Of a DNA stretch of 64,000 nt, positions 8,473 to 17,638 are shown one piece after another. Both the position numbers and the translations under genes were made by a program. This DNA is from Natrinema pallidum DSM 3751 (GTDB taxonomy: Archaea; Halobacteriota; Halobacteria; Halobacteriales; Natrialbaceae). Numbering within the stretch: the first letter of the stretch is position 1; every line of letters starts with the position of its first letter. The notes under the pieces were generated by a model. It searched no databases. It was not told the DNA's origin and saw only the letters and a list, made by a program, of their open reading frames with translations. The stretch spans positions 57,278-121,277 of the forward strand of contig NZ_AOII01000032.1 in assembly GCF_000337615.1 (NCBI RefSeq), read 5' to 3'.

Positions 8473-10542
8473 ATGGCACGCGACAATTCGGTATTGGATG
8501 ATGGCGATTCCGCGGATAACGCCCTCGAAAGCAGTGATACGAGCGGTAACAACGAATTACTCGACCGTCGCTCGTATCTGAAGCTGACTGGTGCGGCGTC
8601 CGTGATCGGCGGCGGGTTCGCGACCGGTACCGCGGCCGCCCAGGACGACTACGAAGTCATCGAGGCGTCCAACGAGTGGTACACCATCGACGACGGCGAG
8701 GTCTTCGAGAACAAGATCATCGACTTTTCGAACGGCAACTGGTTCGGGCTTTACGCTCGAGAGTCGACGAACTGGACGATCCGGAACGTCGGCTTCGTCG
8801 GGACCCACCGCTACGACAGACACGCGATCGCGGTCGCCGACGTCGACGGCAACACGTCGACGATCGAAAACGTCTATATGGGCGACGGCTGTGTGCGCCC
8901 GAGCAGCTACAGTTCCCACGGACAGTGTGGGATCTGGGTCGCGCCGGAACACAGCGGGCATATCGACATTCGGCACTGTAACGTTCAGGACTGGCCCAAC
9001 AACGGGATTTACGCGTCCGCGCCCGGATACAACGGCAACGGCGGCACGGTCCACATCGATCGTTGCTACGCGGCGAACAACTACGTCTCGAGCTTCCGTC
9101 TCAGCTCCGACGGCTCGAAGTGTACGGACTCCGTCGCGTACAACGACGGCAACGGCCGCTACAACGGTCGGTGTTTCTGGGGCTGGAACCCCGGCCGGAT
9201 GGAGGTCACGGGCTGTGACTTCAGCTCCGGTTCCTACAACGACGCGATCCACCTCGGTCGAAACGGTGAGACGACGCGAATCCGCATCGCGGACACGCAG
9301 TTCGACGGCATCAGCCAGCGCGGTGACGTTCGTCTCACTCGCGGGGACGGACTCGGCTCGAACCCCGACCTCTCGATGCCCGACGGGGTGCCGACCTCGG
9401 CTGAGGAGGCCGCAAGCGGCAGTTCGTCCGGCGATCAGTCCGGCACCGAGCCGTCGACCGACGACTCCGACGGCTCGTCGCTGGCGAACACGGTCGTCTT
9501 CGACGGGAACGGCACGTCGGACACGACGAGCTACGAATTCGTCGTCAGCGAGGCGGTCGAGCCCAGCACTGACGAGAACGCGACGATCGACGCGGCGGCC
9601 TCGGTCGACGGCACCCGCGCCAGCGGTACCGTCGCCGACTACCTCGACGCGTTCCGCTTCGACGGGGAAATCGAGCGCCTGTCCGTTGACGGCGACGCGA
9701 CCGTTCGGGTCAACGGCGTCGAGATCGACCCTGCGGATATCGACGACGTTCTGGACGACATCATCGTCATCGACGGGAGCGACGAGGACGTGACTCGCTA
9801 CGAGTTCACCGTCAGCGGCGAGGCCGAACGGAGCGGGTACGAGGGTGCCTCGATCGACGACGAGGACGCCATCGAGGACGGCACCGTCTACGGTGTCGTC
9901 GCCGACTGGAAGGACGCCTTCCGGTACAGCGGCGAGGTCGACCAACTGACCGTCGATGGACCGGGTACCGTTTCCATCAACGGCGATCGTATCGATCCCG
10001 CCGACTACGGGTCCGACCTCCCTCACGTCCTCGAGGTAGAGGGGACGGGAACCCCGGTCGGCTTCGAGATCACGGTCGACGGCAACATCGAACTCGCTTC
10101 CGACGAAGCGCCGGAAGACGTGGCGACGACGATCTCCGGCTCGACGGTCCAGAGCACCGTCACCGACGGCAGCCTCCGCTTTCGTTTCTCCGGGACGCTA
10201 ACCGACGTTTCGCTGATCAACGGGACACCCACCATCACCGTTGACGGTGACGAGATCGATCTCGAGGAGTACGGCGACCCCGAACTGCTCCCCCACGCGG
10301 TCGTCTTCGACGGAACCGAAACGGCCGAGCCGAGCACGTATTCGTTCCGCGTCGACGGGAAGGTCATTCAGGCCGAGTACCGCGACGCGTCGGTCGACGA
10401 GAACGATATCGTCGAGGACACGACGGTCCGCGGCGGCGTCGGCAACTGGCTCGACGCCTACTGGTTCGACGGCGATATCGAGGACTTCCGGATCCTCGGC
10501 GACGCGACGGTCGACGTACAGTACAACGCGCGCGAACAGTAG
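8473..10542 (+). CDS. Tat-exported right-handed beta-helix protein with four C-terminal repeat modules
   Basis: A 689-residue exported protein. The twin-arginine signal reads DRRSYLKLTGA near residues 35-45, followed by a hydrophobic stretch ending TAAAQ. Residues about 60-320 are a parallel beta-helix (repeated W-T-I-R-N-V-G-F, IENVYMGDG, HIDIRHCNVQ, HIDRCYAANN rungs). After a Ser/Thr/Asp linker come four divergent modules of about 85 residues (roughly 335-430, 430-515, 515-600, 600-689), with recurring features such as VFDGNGT, YEF-V-V/T, DAFRFDGEIE and D-G-x-x-I-D. Beta-helix proteins of this sort bind or cleave polysaccharides; no lyase active site is identifiable. It is paralogous to the gene at 11157, facing it tail to tail. 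Confidence 0.85.
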   Translation: MARDNSVLDDGDSADNALESSDTSGNNELLDRRSYLKLTGAASVIGGGFATGTAAAQDDYEVIEASNEWYTIDDGEVFENKIIDFSNGNWFGLYARESTNWTIRNVGFVGTHRYDRHAIAVADVDGNTSTIENVYMGDGCVRPSSYSSHGQCGIWVAPEHSGHIDIRHCNVQDWPNNGIYASAPGYNGNGGTVHIDRCYAANNYVSSFRLSSDGSKCTDSVAYNDGNGRYNGRCFWGWNPGRMEVTGCDFSSGSYNDAIHLGRNGETTRIRIADTQFDGISQRGDVRLTRGDGLGSNPDLSMPDGVPTSAEEAASGSSSGDQSGTEPSTDDSDGSSLANTVVFDGNGTSDTTSYEFVVSEAVEPSTDENATIDAAASVDGTRASGTVADYLDAFRFDGEIERLSVDGDATVRVNGVEIDPADIDDVLDDIIVIDGSDEDVTRYEFTVSGEAERSGYEGASIDDEDAIEDGTVYGVVADWKDAFRYSGEVDQLTVDGPGTVSINGDRIDPADYGSDLPHVLEVEGTGTPVGFEITVDGNIELASDEAPEDVATTISGSTVQSTVTDGSLRFRFSGTLTDVSLINGTPTITVDGDEIDLEEYGDPELLPHAVVFDGTETAEPSTYSFRVDGKVIQAEYRDASVDENDIVEDTTVRGGVGNWLDAYWFDGDIEDFRILGDATVDVQYNAREQ

Positions 10543-11156
10543 TCGGCATCGGTCACTGACGCAGCGTCAGTGAGTCGCGATGCGGCACCTGTGATCGGCG
10601 CGATCTACTTGTTTTGCTCGTTCCGGTTCGATTCTCGGGCCGCAAGAACCCGCCAGCCACGGCCCTCCGCCGTAACCGGCGCGCGGTCGCCGTCGCGGAT
10701 CGGTACGCACTCACGGGTAACACAGTATTACTGCCGGTCCTCCCTCCGGATCGTCGTTCTCCGTCGCTCGGTCCACATCGCCACAGTCCGTCGGTCGCTG
10801 CCGACCGCACCCGACGGCAGCGGCCACGACCGGTGCGGAAGCGATCCGTTCTCGAGTCCGCTCTCTGCACGCCGACGGCTCACTGCCGTTGGAGCGTCGG
10901 ATGTCCCGTCGTGCTGTCGCGGTCGTCCCGCGAGACCGTGGGGAGACGCGGCTAGTCAGTGTGTCGCTCGAATCAGGTCCGAAAAACGAGACTGGAAAAC
11001 CGGTCGCGGGGATAGCGTCCGCGCACCGAGCGTCACGTGGCGGAGAGCGTCACGTCAGCGGGGACCGAAACGGCGTGTGAGGGGGGACGTACACGCGTCG
11101 GAGGGCGGGATCGGTCGCGTCAGCGGGTCGATGCTCCGCGAAAACGGGCAGCCTCG
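10543..11156. other. 614-bp convergent intergenic stretch between two beta-helix genes
   Basis: No gene supported; frames are arginine-rich. A perfect inverted repeat lies directly behind the left gene (10553-10573). Nothing else is recognised. Confidence 0.5.
10553..10573. repeat. perfect inverted repeat behind the beta-helix gene
   Basis: Arms TCACTGACGC and GCGTCAGTGA are separated by a single A and begin 11 bp after the stop codon at 10540-10542. Its position suggests a 3'-end hairpin or a protein-binding palindrome; there is no U-rich tract after it, so a classic terminator is not shown. Confidence 0.6.
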
Positions 11157-12107
11157 TTACTTCTGTGAACCGGCCGCGGCTTCTTCGGGGCTCGTCGGGA
11201 CGCCCTGCGGGATGAACGCCTCGGGGTCGGTCCCGACGCCGTCGCCGAGTTGGACGTTCGAGCCGGCGTGTTCGGCGATGCCGGCCCCGTCGTCGTAATC
11301 GGTGTTCGTGACGGCGATCTCGGTCGGGTTCCCGTTCGCACCGGCGTCGATGGCGGTGTTCTGTCCGTTCATCTCGATCTGGCAGTCCTCGACCTCGATC
11401 GTCCCCGGGGCCCAGCCCCAGATACCGCGGCCGACGTACCCGTGACTACCGTCGACGTAGACGCTCGAGTTCGTGACCTTGCTCCCTTCGGTCGCCAGTC
11501 GGAAGTGCGAGACGTAACAGTTCGCGGCGAAACTGCTGTCGATGTGGATCGTTCCGCCACCCTTGGTGCCGGGTGCGGAACCGTAGATCGCGTTGTCCGC
11601 GAACTTTTGGATGTTGACGTTCTCGAAGTCGATGTGGCCGTTGTGGTCCGGCGCGACCCAGAAGGCCGTCTGTCCGTGGCCGTTCGGGTTCCCGTTCCCG
11701 GTGCTCGAGCCGTCGCCGAGATAGACGTTCTCGACGGTACAGGTGCCGCCGCTCGTATCGGAGATGCCGAACGTGGCGGTCCCGGTGCCGGAGGTGTTCT
11801 TGCCTTTGAAGCCGACGTTCCGGATCGTCCAGTCGCTGCTGTGAGCGGTAATGATGATGTCCTGGCCGGTCGTCATATCGATGAGTTTGTTCTCCCAGGT
11901 CTCACCGGCGTCGATGGTGATCGTCTGTCCCTCGGCTTCGATGACCTCGTAGTCGTCCTGAGCGGCGGCCGTGCCGGCCCCGCCGATCGCGGTCGCTGCG
12001 GTCGCCACGGCGGCGAGCGAGCGAACGTAGTTACGGCGGCTTAATCCGCTGTTACGGCCTGCAGTCGGAGTGGATTCCGTCTCGGACGTACGGGGGTTCT
12101 GCGCCAT
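11157..12107 (-). CDS. Tat-exported right-handed beta-helix protein (short paralogue)
   Basis: A 316-residue paralogue of the beta-helix part of the protein at 8473. The Tat motif SRRNYVRSL is followed by a hydrophobic stretch ending TAAAQDDYEVIEAEG, nearly the same junction as in the larger protein. Shared rungs include WTIRNVGFKG, VENVYLGDG, GHIDFENVNIQ and GRGIWGWAPG, and both end the helix with GVPTSPEEAA or GVPTSAEEAA. It lacks the four C-terminal modules. The ATG at 12107 was chosen because it sits 26 bp after the promoter core at 12134-12143; an in-frame ATG nine codons upstream exists but lies too near the TATA. Confidence 0.85.
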   Translation of the reverse strand: MAQNPRTSETESTPTAGRNSGLSRRNYVRSLAAVATAATAIGGAGTAAAQDDYEVIEAEGQTITIDAGETWENKLIDMTTGQDIIITAHSSDWTIRNVGFKGKNTSGTGTATFGISDTSGGTCTVENVYLGDGSSTGNGNPNGHGQTAFWVAPDHNGHIDFENVNIQKFADNAIYGSAPGTKGGGTIHIDSSFAANCYVSHFRLATEGSKVTNSSVYVDGSHGYVGRGIWGWAPGTIEVEDCQIEMNGQNTAIDAGANGNPTEIAVTNTDYDDGAGIAEHAGSNVQLGDGVGTDPEAFIPQGVPTSPEEAAAGSQK

Positions 12108-12666
12108 ACATGTCCGTAACTCCGGCTTACACACATAAACTTTTTCTTGGAGCTATGGCTTAAATTTACAGAATATATTTCTAACACTGGGTATAGGGTC
12201 ACAATCTATCGATATTTATCCACGAACTTATGAACGAATTGATGACAGTTTCCGTGGCCGTAATCGACTCTTTGTCGAAGAAACGAGCGCGTGTCGAGCG
12301 GAGAGGCGCTCTCGACCTCGAACCCGACGGGGAAGACGAAAGCGGCGTTCGGTATCGCCGACACCGTTTCGGACGGACAGCATCGTCTTTCTCGAGTCGT
12401 AAGCAGTTCTTACCGGCCGCTTCGACCGGTCTCGGGGGCTCGGACGAGATGCGTCAGTCCCGACGGAGCGGAGACCACCAGCGAGGAGTGCCGACAGCGG
12501 TCTCGAGTCGACGGCGCGTCCCGTCACGGTGAGGACTCGAACGTGCTCGCGTGCGCGAGGAGGAATCGGCACATCTCATTCATCGTGGGGCCGGGAGCTG
12601 GCGGCGGCCGAAACTCGCCCGCCCCGATCAACAGTGGCAGCAGCGGCCTGCGGAACGGGAGCGTCG
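12108..12666. other. 559-bp intergenic stretch, AT-rich at left
   Basis: About 12110-12240 is AT-rich and holds the promoter of the reverse-strand beta-helix gene. The remainder, to the end of the membrane protein gene at 12667, shows no gene I can support. Confidence 0.45.
12134..12165 (-). promoter_or_regulatory. promoter core of the short beta-helix gene
   Basis: On the minus strand AAAGTTTATG (12143-12134) precedes the ATG at 12107 by 26 bp and ATTTAAGC lies at 12165-12158. The same two words precede the paralogue at 8473, but here they are 14 bp apart rather than 2. Confidence 0.6.
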
Positions 12667-14460
12667 CTACGGCCTGCTACTGATAGCGTACATCTCGAAC
12701 TCGTCGTTCGAGACGACCTTGTTCGCGGCCGGGTCGGTGTCGAGCCCCTCGAGTGCGGCTTCGCGGTAGTTGAGTTCCTGATAGACGTCGATCTCTTTCG
12801 TTCTGTCCCACTCCGTGAAGACGAAGTAGTACTCGTCGGTCGGATAGGCCCCGCTGTAGTTGCCCGCCGAGAACACGGTCGCGTTGACAGTTCCCGTGGC
12901 CGCCGACGCGCCACCAACGGTCTCGCCGCCGCCCGGGATACCGTTGATCGCGTGATCGTACCGGTAGGGGTCGTACCCCATACCCGCGTAGGGAACGCCC
13001 TCGGCCCCGTGATCCAGACCGTCCTCGTAGCCGCTCATCATTTCGGGAGTCACGTGCTGGCCCGGGTTGTAGATCAGCGGCGACGCGAACACCGTGAGCA
13101 ACCCGAGCACCAGACAGCAGCCGAGCACCAGCGCGGTGACCGCGTTTGCTCCCGGTCTCGTGAGCACGCTCGAGAGCCCGCCGGTAACCTGTGCCAGCGC
13201 GATTCCGGCAAGGATCGTCAGGAGGACGTAGATGAAGCCGACCTGTCGGAACGCCATCGTGGGCGTTCCGACGAAGTACACCCCGAACAGGCCACCCAAG
13301 GGAATGAGTCCGAAGCTGACGTAGTTGACGAAGGATCTGTTCTCGGCGTCGAGGCTCGTCCGACCGAGCCAGACGGCCAGGATGAATAGGCCGACGAGAA
13401 GTCCGATGATCGCGGCATCGAGGAACATCTTCACGAAGAGCTCGGCGAGGCTCCCGCCGATGTCGGTCAGCGACGATCCTCGCTGGTCGACCTCGGCCCC
13501 GGCACCGACGTCCTGCGAGAGCAGCCCGTACACTAGCCCGGACGCGGCGCTTCTAAACCGTTCGTTCCCGAGCGCCCAGAGCCCGAACATTCCACCGAGG
13601 ACGATCGTGTGTGTGTACGTCGTCGGGTGCTCGAGCATCGGGTGCTCGTCGAACCGTCGGCGAGCGAGGAACTGAACGCCGCTGATCGCGGCGACGAGGA
13701 CGATGATATTGAACATCTGCTGGGGGTGGACCAACAGGAGCGTGAGGCCGGTCAGATAGACGAGGACGCTGAACGGCGATAGCCCGAGCGGGAGTCGTTC
13801 GACCATCGACCGACGCCGGAGGTAGGCGACGAGCGCGAAGACGACGGGCGGAACCAGAAAGAGTGCGTTCGAGTTGGTATGAACGCCCATGAACGTCGCG
13901 ATGTTGTTAACTGGGAGGACCATCCAGGAGACGATCGCGGACAGTCCGACCGCCAGTCCGCTGCCCGCAATATCGCGGACGGCGAGCGGAACGAAGACGA
14001 CGAACGGAACGAAGAGCACGACCATCGCGATCAGGAGCCCGCGTTCGATCGGGACGCCGCCGACGACGTGAAACACCGTTGCAATGGCGTGTAACCCCGG
14101 ATAGAACAGTTCGTGGGGCGCGGTTCCCCCGGACACGATGTCTCGGGTCCAGCCCAGATGCGTCATCGCGTCGCCCATCCCGGCGAAGCGATAGTTCCGG
14201 ATCACCGGGAGACTCACGATGGCGATCACCGTCGTCCCGCCCAGCACGATCCCGTACCCCTGTCGGCGACCCCGACAGGACAGGGTCGTCCCGACTGCGA
14301 TTGCGAGCGCGAACGCGAACACGACCCAGGTGATCGTCGGCGAGCCCACGTAAACCGAGGATTCGTAGGCCGTCGCCGGGTTCGCTCTCGCGATCAGGGT
14401 GCCGACCGCGACTGCGAGAAACCCGACCGCGACCGTCACGTTGAGCGTCGATCGTCTCAT
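12667..14460 (-). CDS. polytopic membrane protein, possible GT-C-type glycosyltransferase
   Basis: A 597-residue protein with about 12 hydrophobic helices over residues 1-460 and a soluble C-terminal domain of about 130 residues (from YNPGQHVTPEMMSGYEDG to the end). The first large loop contains GMGDAMTHLGWTRDI, an acidic-residue-bearing loop in the position where GT-C transferases carry their catalytic aspartate. That placement and the glycan neighbourhood suggest a sugar transferase or polymerase working from a lipid-linked donor; this is inference, and I do not recognise a named family. An ATAACAAAC box lies upstream at 14539-14531. Confidence 0.75.
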   Translation of the reverse strand: MRRSTLNVTVAVGFLAVAVGTLIARANPATAYESSVYVGSPTITWVVFAFALAIAVGTTLSCRGRRQGYGIVLGGTTVIAIVSLPVIRNYRFAGMGDAMTHLGWTRDIVSGGTAPHELFYPGLHAIATVFHVVGGVPIERGLLIAMVVLFVPFVVFVPLAVRDIAGSGLAVGLSAIVSWMVLPVNNIATFMGVHTNSNALFLVPPVVFALVAYLRRRSMVERLPLGLSPFSVLVYLTGLTLLLVHPQQMFNIIVLVAAISGVQFLARRRFDEHPMLEHPTTYTHTIVLGGMFGLWALGNERFRSAASGLVYGLLSQDVGAGAEVDQRGSSLTDIGGSLAELFVKMFLDAAIIGLLVGLFILAVWLGRTSLDAENRSFVNYVSFGLIPLGGLFGVYFVGTPTMAFRQVGFIYVLLTILAGIALAQVTGGLSSVLTRPGANAVTALVLGCCLVLGLLTVFASPLIYNPGQHVTPEMMSGYEDGLDHGAEGVPYAGMGYDPYRYDHAINGIPGGGETVGGASAATGTVNATVFSAGNYSGAYPTDEYYFVFTEWDRTKEIDVYQELNYREAALEGLDTDPAANKVVSNDEFEMYAISSRP

Positions 14461-14819
14461 TTCATCCCACCGCGCTCGTCCGGGCCAGTCTCGGTACGCA
14501 TCTCTCGAGCCAGTCGTCGACGCTGTCGGGGTTTGTTATCCGGCACCTACCCTCGAAACCATATCGGGAGGCGAGCTCCACGCCGTACGGCCGGCGTCCC
14601 GCCCGGACGTTTGCCCTGCAGACCCCTCTCGAGCGCGTGCGCCGCGTTCGTTCGGCTGCAAACGGGGCGAGCGGGGACCGCCGCAGCCGAAGTATTCCGT
14701 CCCTATCGAGTCGGGACAGTCAGCTATGGATGCATTTCTCGAGCGCTGATCGATCAACGGTTCCGGTCGTTTTTGTAGTCGGTCGTGGTCCGCTCACTCG
14801 AGCGCGAGATGTCTTCACT
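14461..14819. other. 359-bp divergent intergenic stretch
   Basis: Separates the membrane protein gene (minus) and the PP-loop gene (plus). It contains a variant ATAACAAAG-type box at 14531-14539 facing the membrane protein. No clear TATA box is seen for the plus-strand gene, and no coding potential is seen. Confidence 0.45.
14531..14539 (-). promoter_or_regulatory. ATAACAAAG-type box, variant ATAACAAAC
   Basis: Eight of nine positions match the element found before other glycan genes. It points toward the membrane protein gene and ends 70 bp before its ATG at 14460. Confidence 0.5.
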
Positions 14820-16127
14820 ATGTCATCGATCCTTATCGACCGACTGACGGCCGACAGTGGAACCCTCGAGTGCTCGATTCGAGCCACGTCAGACCTCGAG
14901 CGGTTCTTCACCGACGAATCGTTCCGAACCGACTACGACGTCCCGATCGCGGCCGTTCCGGACGGCGTGCTCGCGATCCCGGTCCTCGCGCAGGTCTGTC
15001 CCGTCGCGTGGGCCAACGGGGCCGATATCTACGTCGACGAGGTCGACGCGACGTTCGCGCGCGCCCTCGCGGACGTGAAGACGACCCTGTGTGAGATGCA
15101 CGACTTCCTCGACGGTGGGACCCTCTACGCGCGGCGGACCATCGACCCGGAACCGGAGCCGAGCGACGGGAGCGGACTGCTCTTTACCGGCGGCGTCGAC
15201 TCGACGTGTTCGTACGTCCGCCACCGCGAGGAGTCGCCGACGTTGATCAGCATTCGGGGCTGGACGATTACCCCCAGCCCCGACGACGACGAGAAGTGGG
15301 ACGCGCTGCGAACGCGCGTTTCGCGGTTCGCCGACGATCACGACTGTGAGACCGCGTTCGTCGAGTCGAACATGCTTTCGTTTCTCGACCATGCGATGCT
15401 GTTGGCCCATTACAAACGGCACGTCGACGGCGGCTGGTACAGTTCCGTCGGCCACGGGTTGGGGCTGCTCGGTCTCTGTGCCCCGATGGCCTACGCGCGT
15501 GGGCTGACGGATCTCTACGTCGCCGCGACTCACTGGGACGGCATCGACCTCGAATGGGGCTCGCGCCCCGATATCGACGAGCGCGTCCGGTGGACCGGGA
15601 CACGGTGTCACCACGACGGCTACGAACTCACCCGACAGGAGCGCCTCGATGCCATCGCCGACTACGTCCGCAGCGAGGAGCCGACGCTGCGACTCCAGAC
15701 CTGTAACGACCGCATGGACGGAAACTGCGGCGAGTGTGAAAAGTGTTACCGCACCGCTGTCGGACTTCGCCTTTCGGGCCTCGAGCCGGCCGATCACGGC
15801 TATCCGTTCGCCGAGGGGGACTACCGTCGGCTCCGGCGGTCGCTCGAGCGTGGCGAGTGGGTGCTCGGCCAGGACGAGCGTCACATGTGGGCGGACATCC
15901 GCGAGCGTGCCCGCGACACGGACCCGGCCACGCCGGCCGAACGGGCCTTCTTCGAGTGGCTCGCTGGCGTCGATCTGGACGACCTGATTTCGGCCTCCGA
16001 ACCGCCGCTCACCCATCGGCTCCTCCGTGCTGGCGCGAGAAACGCCCCCGCACCCGTCTACAACACCGTGTACCCGGCCTGGGTGGCGGCGAAAACCGGC
16101 CTGCAACGCGTCCGTTCGGATCGATAG
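14820..16127 (+). CDS. QueC-like PP-loop ATP pyrophosphatase
   Basis: A 435-residue protein. The N-terminal 115 residues are unassigned. At about residue 122 comes the PP-loop LLFTGGVDSTCSYV (the S/T-G-G-x-D-S type), which binds ATP and adenylates a carboxyl or amide. Near residues 293-310 is a four-cysteine array, C-x7-CGECEKCYR, matching the zinc site of QueC (7-cyano-7-deazaguanine synthase). It is twice the length of QueC, and its glycan neighbourhood argues against a plain preQ0 role; an amidating or nitrile-forming step on a carbohydrate is possible but unproven. An in-frame extension upstream to 14637 is arginine-rich and was not used. Confidence 0.8.
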   Translation: MSSILIDRLTADSGTLECSIRATSDLERFFTDESFRTDYDVPIAAVPDGVLAIPVLAQVCPVAWANGADIYVDEVDATFARALADVKTTLCEMHDFLDGGTLYARRTIDPEPEPSDGSGLLFTGGVDSTCSYVRHREESPTLISIRGWTITPSPDDDEKWDALRTRVSRFADDHDCETAFVESNMLSFLDHAMLLAHYKRHVDGGWYSSVGHGLGLLGLCAPMAYARGLTDLYVAATHWDGIDLEWGSRPDIDERVRWTGTRCHHDGYELTRQERLDAIADYVRSEEPTLRLQTCNDRMDGNCGECEKCYRTAVGLRLSGLEPADHGYPFAEGDYRRLRRSLERGEWVLGQDERHMWADIRERARDTDPATPAERAFFEWLAGVDLDDLISASEPPLTHRLLRAGARNAPAPVYNTVYPAWVAAKTGLQRVRSDR

Positions 16128-16243
16128 CGTCGGCTCCGCCGCCTCGATCGGGCACCCGCTCGAGCCGCGTCGTTCCGCCTGCGTCCGGTCGCACTCCCAC
16201 CACGCTTTTGCTTCGCTACGGGAAACTGTCCCACAGTATCGCG

Positions 16244-17638
16244 ATGACCGTCGAACTCGGCGATATGGCTTCCGTCCTGCTCGAGCACGCCCAAGACAAA
16301 CTCGCCATCGTCGATACGGACGGCACCTACGTCTACCTCAACGCGGCGAGCGACCCGATCCTCGGCTACGAGCCGGCGGACCTCGTCGGCGAGCAGTCCG
16401 CGGCGTACATCCACCCCGACGACCGGCGGGCCGTCGCGGATCGGCTCGAGCAGGTCAGTGCGACGGGCGCGTCGGCGACGGTCCGCTATCGCCACGCGAC
16501 CGCGGACGGCGAGTGGGTGTGGCTGGAGAGTCGCGTGACGAACCTGCCGGATGCGGCGCTCGACGGCTACGTCGTCAGTTCGCGGGATATCTCCGATCAG
16601 GTGACCGCGGAGCAGGAACGCCGCGACGCCGAGAGCAGACTGCGAACGATCGCCGGCACCGTCGGCGACGTGCTGTGGATGTTCAACGGCGACTGGTCGG
16701 AACTGCTGTTCGTCAACCCGGCCTACGAGGACATCTTCGGTCAGCCGGTCGCCGACCTCAAGGCCGACCCCCGGCAGTTCCTCGAGGTCGTTCATCCCGA
16801 CGACATCCCGTGCGTCCGAGAGGCGATGGATCGCGCCTCGGCCGGCGAATCCGTCGACGTGGAGTATCGCGTCAACCCGGATGCGGAGTACAGCCACTGG
16901 GTCTGGGTCCGCTCCGAACCGATCATCGAGGACGGCGAGGTCGTCCGCATCGTCGGCTTTTCTCGAGACATCACCGACCGGCGGCGACGGGAACGCCAGC
17001 TCGCGGTCATGGACAACCTGCTCCGGCACAACCTGCGCAACGACATGGCCGTCATCCTCGGCAACGCCGAGTGTATCGCCCGGGAGGGCGATACGGCGTC
17101 TCGTGGGCGGGCGGAGATCATCCGCACCCAGGGCCGGAATCTCCTCGAGAGCGCGGACAAACAACGCGACATCATCGAACTACTCACCGACCGGGCCGTG
17201 CCGGAGCCGATCGATCTCGTCGCGGTCGTCACTGACGCGGTCGAGACGACCCGGGAGCGGTATCCGTCCGCGACGATCGAAACGACGCTGCCGGCGTCGG
17301 CGACCGCGACCACCCTCCACGAGATCGAGTTGGCCGTGGCGGAACTCCTCGAGAACGCCGCCCGGCACGAACCCGACGGTCAGCCGGAGCTGTCCGTTAC
17401 CGTCCGCTCCACCCCGGAAACGGTCGATATCGTCGTTCGAGACAACTGCCCGCCGATTCCGGAGGTCGAGTTTCGCGTCCTGACTGGCGACTGGAAGATG
17501 AACGACGTCTATCACACGTCCGGACTGGGGCTGTGGCTCGTCTACTGGACCGTCGATCTCTCCGGGGGCCGTATCGCCTTCGACCGAGCCGAGAACGGCA
17601 ACACGATCACCGTGACGGTGCCGCGCAGTCGGTCCTGA
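16244..17638 (+). CDS. double-PAS sensor histidine kinase, soluble
   Basis: A 464-residue kinase with no membrane segment. PAS domain 1 spans about residues 8-120 and PAS 2 about 130-250 (GDVLWMFNGDWSELLFVNPA); each ends in a PAC-like stretch (YVVSSRDISDQ; IVGFSRDITDR). The phosphoacceptor box is LLRHNLRNDM with His near 261; the ATPase part has the N box ELLENAARH near 367 and the G box SGLGLWLVYW near 427. Haloarchaeal kinases of this type often act without an adjacent response regulator, and none is seen here. The gene converges with the phosphatase-like gene and the two stop codons abut with no spacer. Confidence 0.9.
   Translation: MTVELGDMASVLLEHAQDKLAIVDTDGTYVYLNAASDPILGYEPADLVGEQSAAYIHPDDRRAVADRLEQVSATGASATVRYRHATADGEWVWLESRVTNLPDAALDGYVVSSRDISDQVTAEQERRDAESRLRTIAGTVGDVLWMFNGDWSELLFVNPAYEDIFGQPVADLKADPRQFLEVVHPDDIPCVREAMDRASAGESVDVEYRVNPDAEYSHWVWVRSEPIIEDGEVVRIVGFSRDITDRRRRERQLAVMDNLLRHNLRNDMAVILGNAECIAREGDTASRGRAEIIRTQGRNLLESADKQRDIIELLTDRAVPEPIDLVAVVTDAVETTRERYPSATIETTLPASATATTLHEIELAVAELLENAARHEPDGQPELSVTVRSTPETVDIVVRDNCPPIPEVEFRVLTGDWKMNDVYHTSGLGLWLVYWTVDLSGGRIAFDRAENGNTITVTVPRSRS

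Noticed and set aside
8557..10026. Minus-strand frame opposite the beta-helix gene
   Set aside because: Val/Arg/Asp-rich shadow; the plus-strand protein has a Tat signal and consistent repeats.
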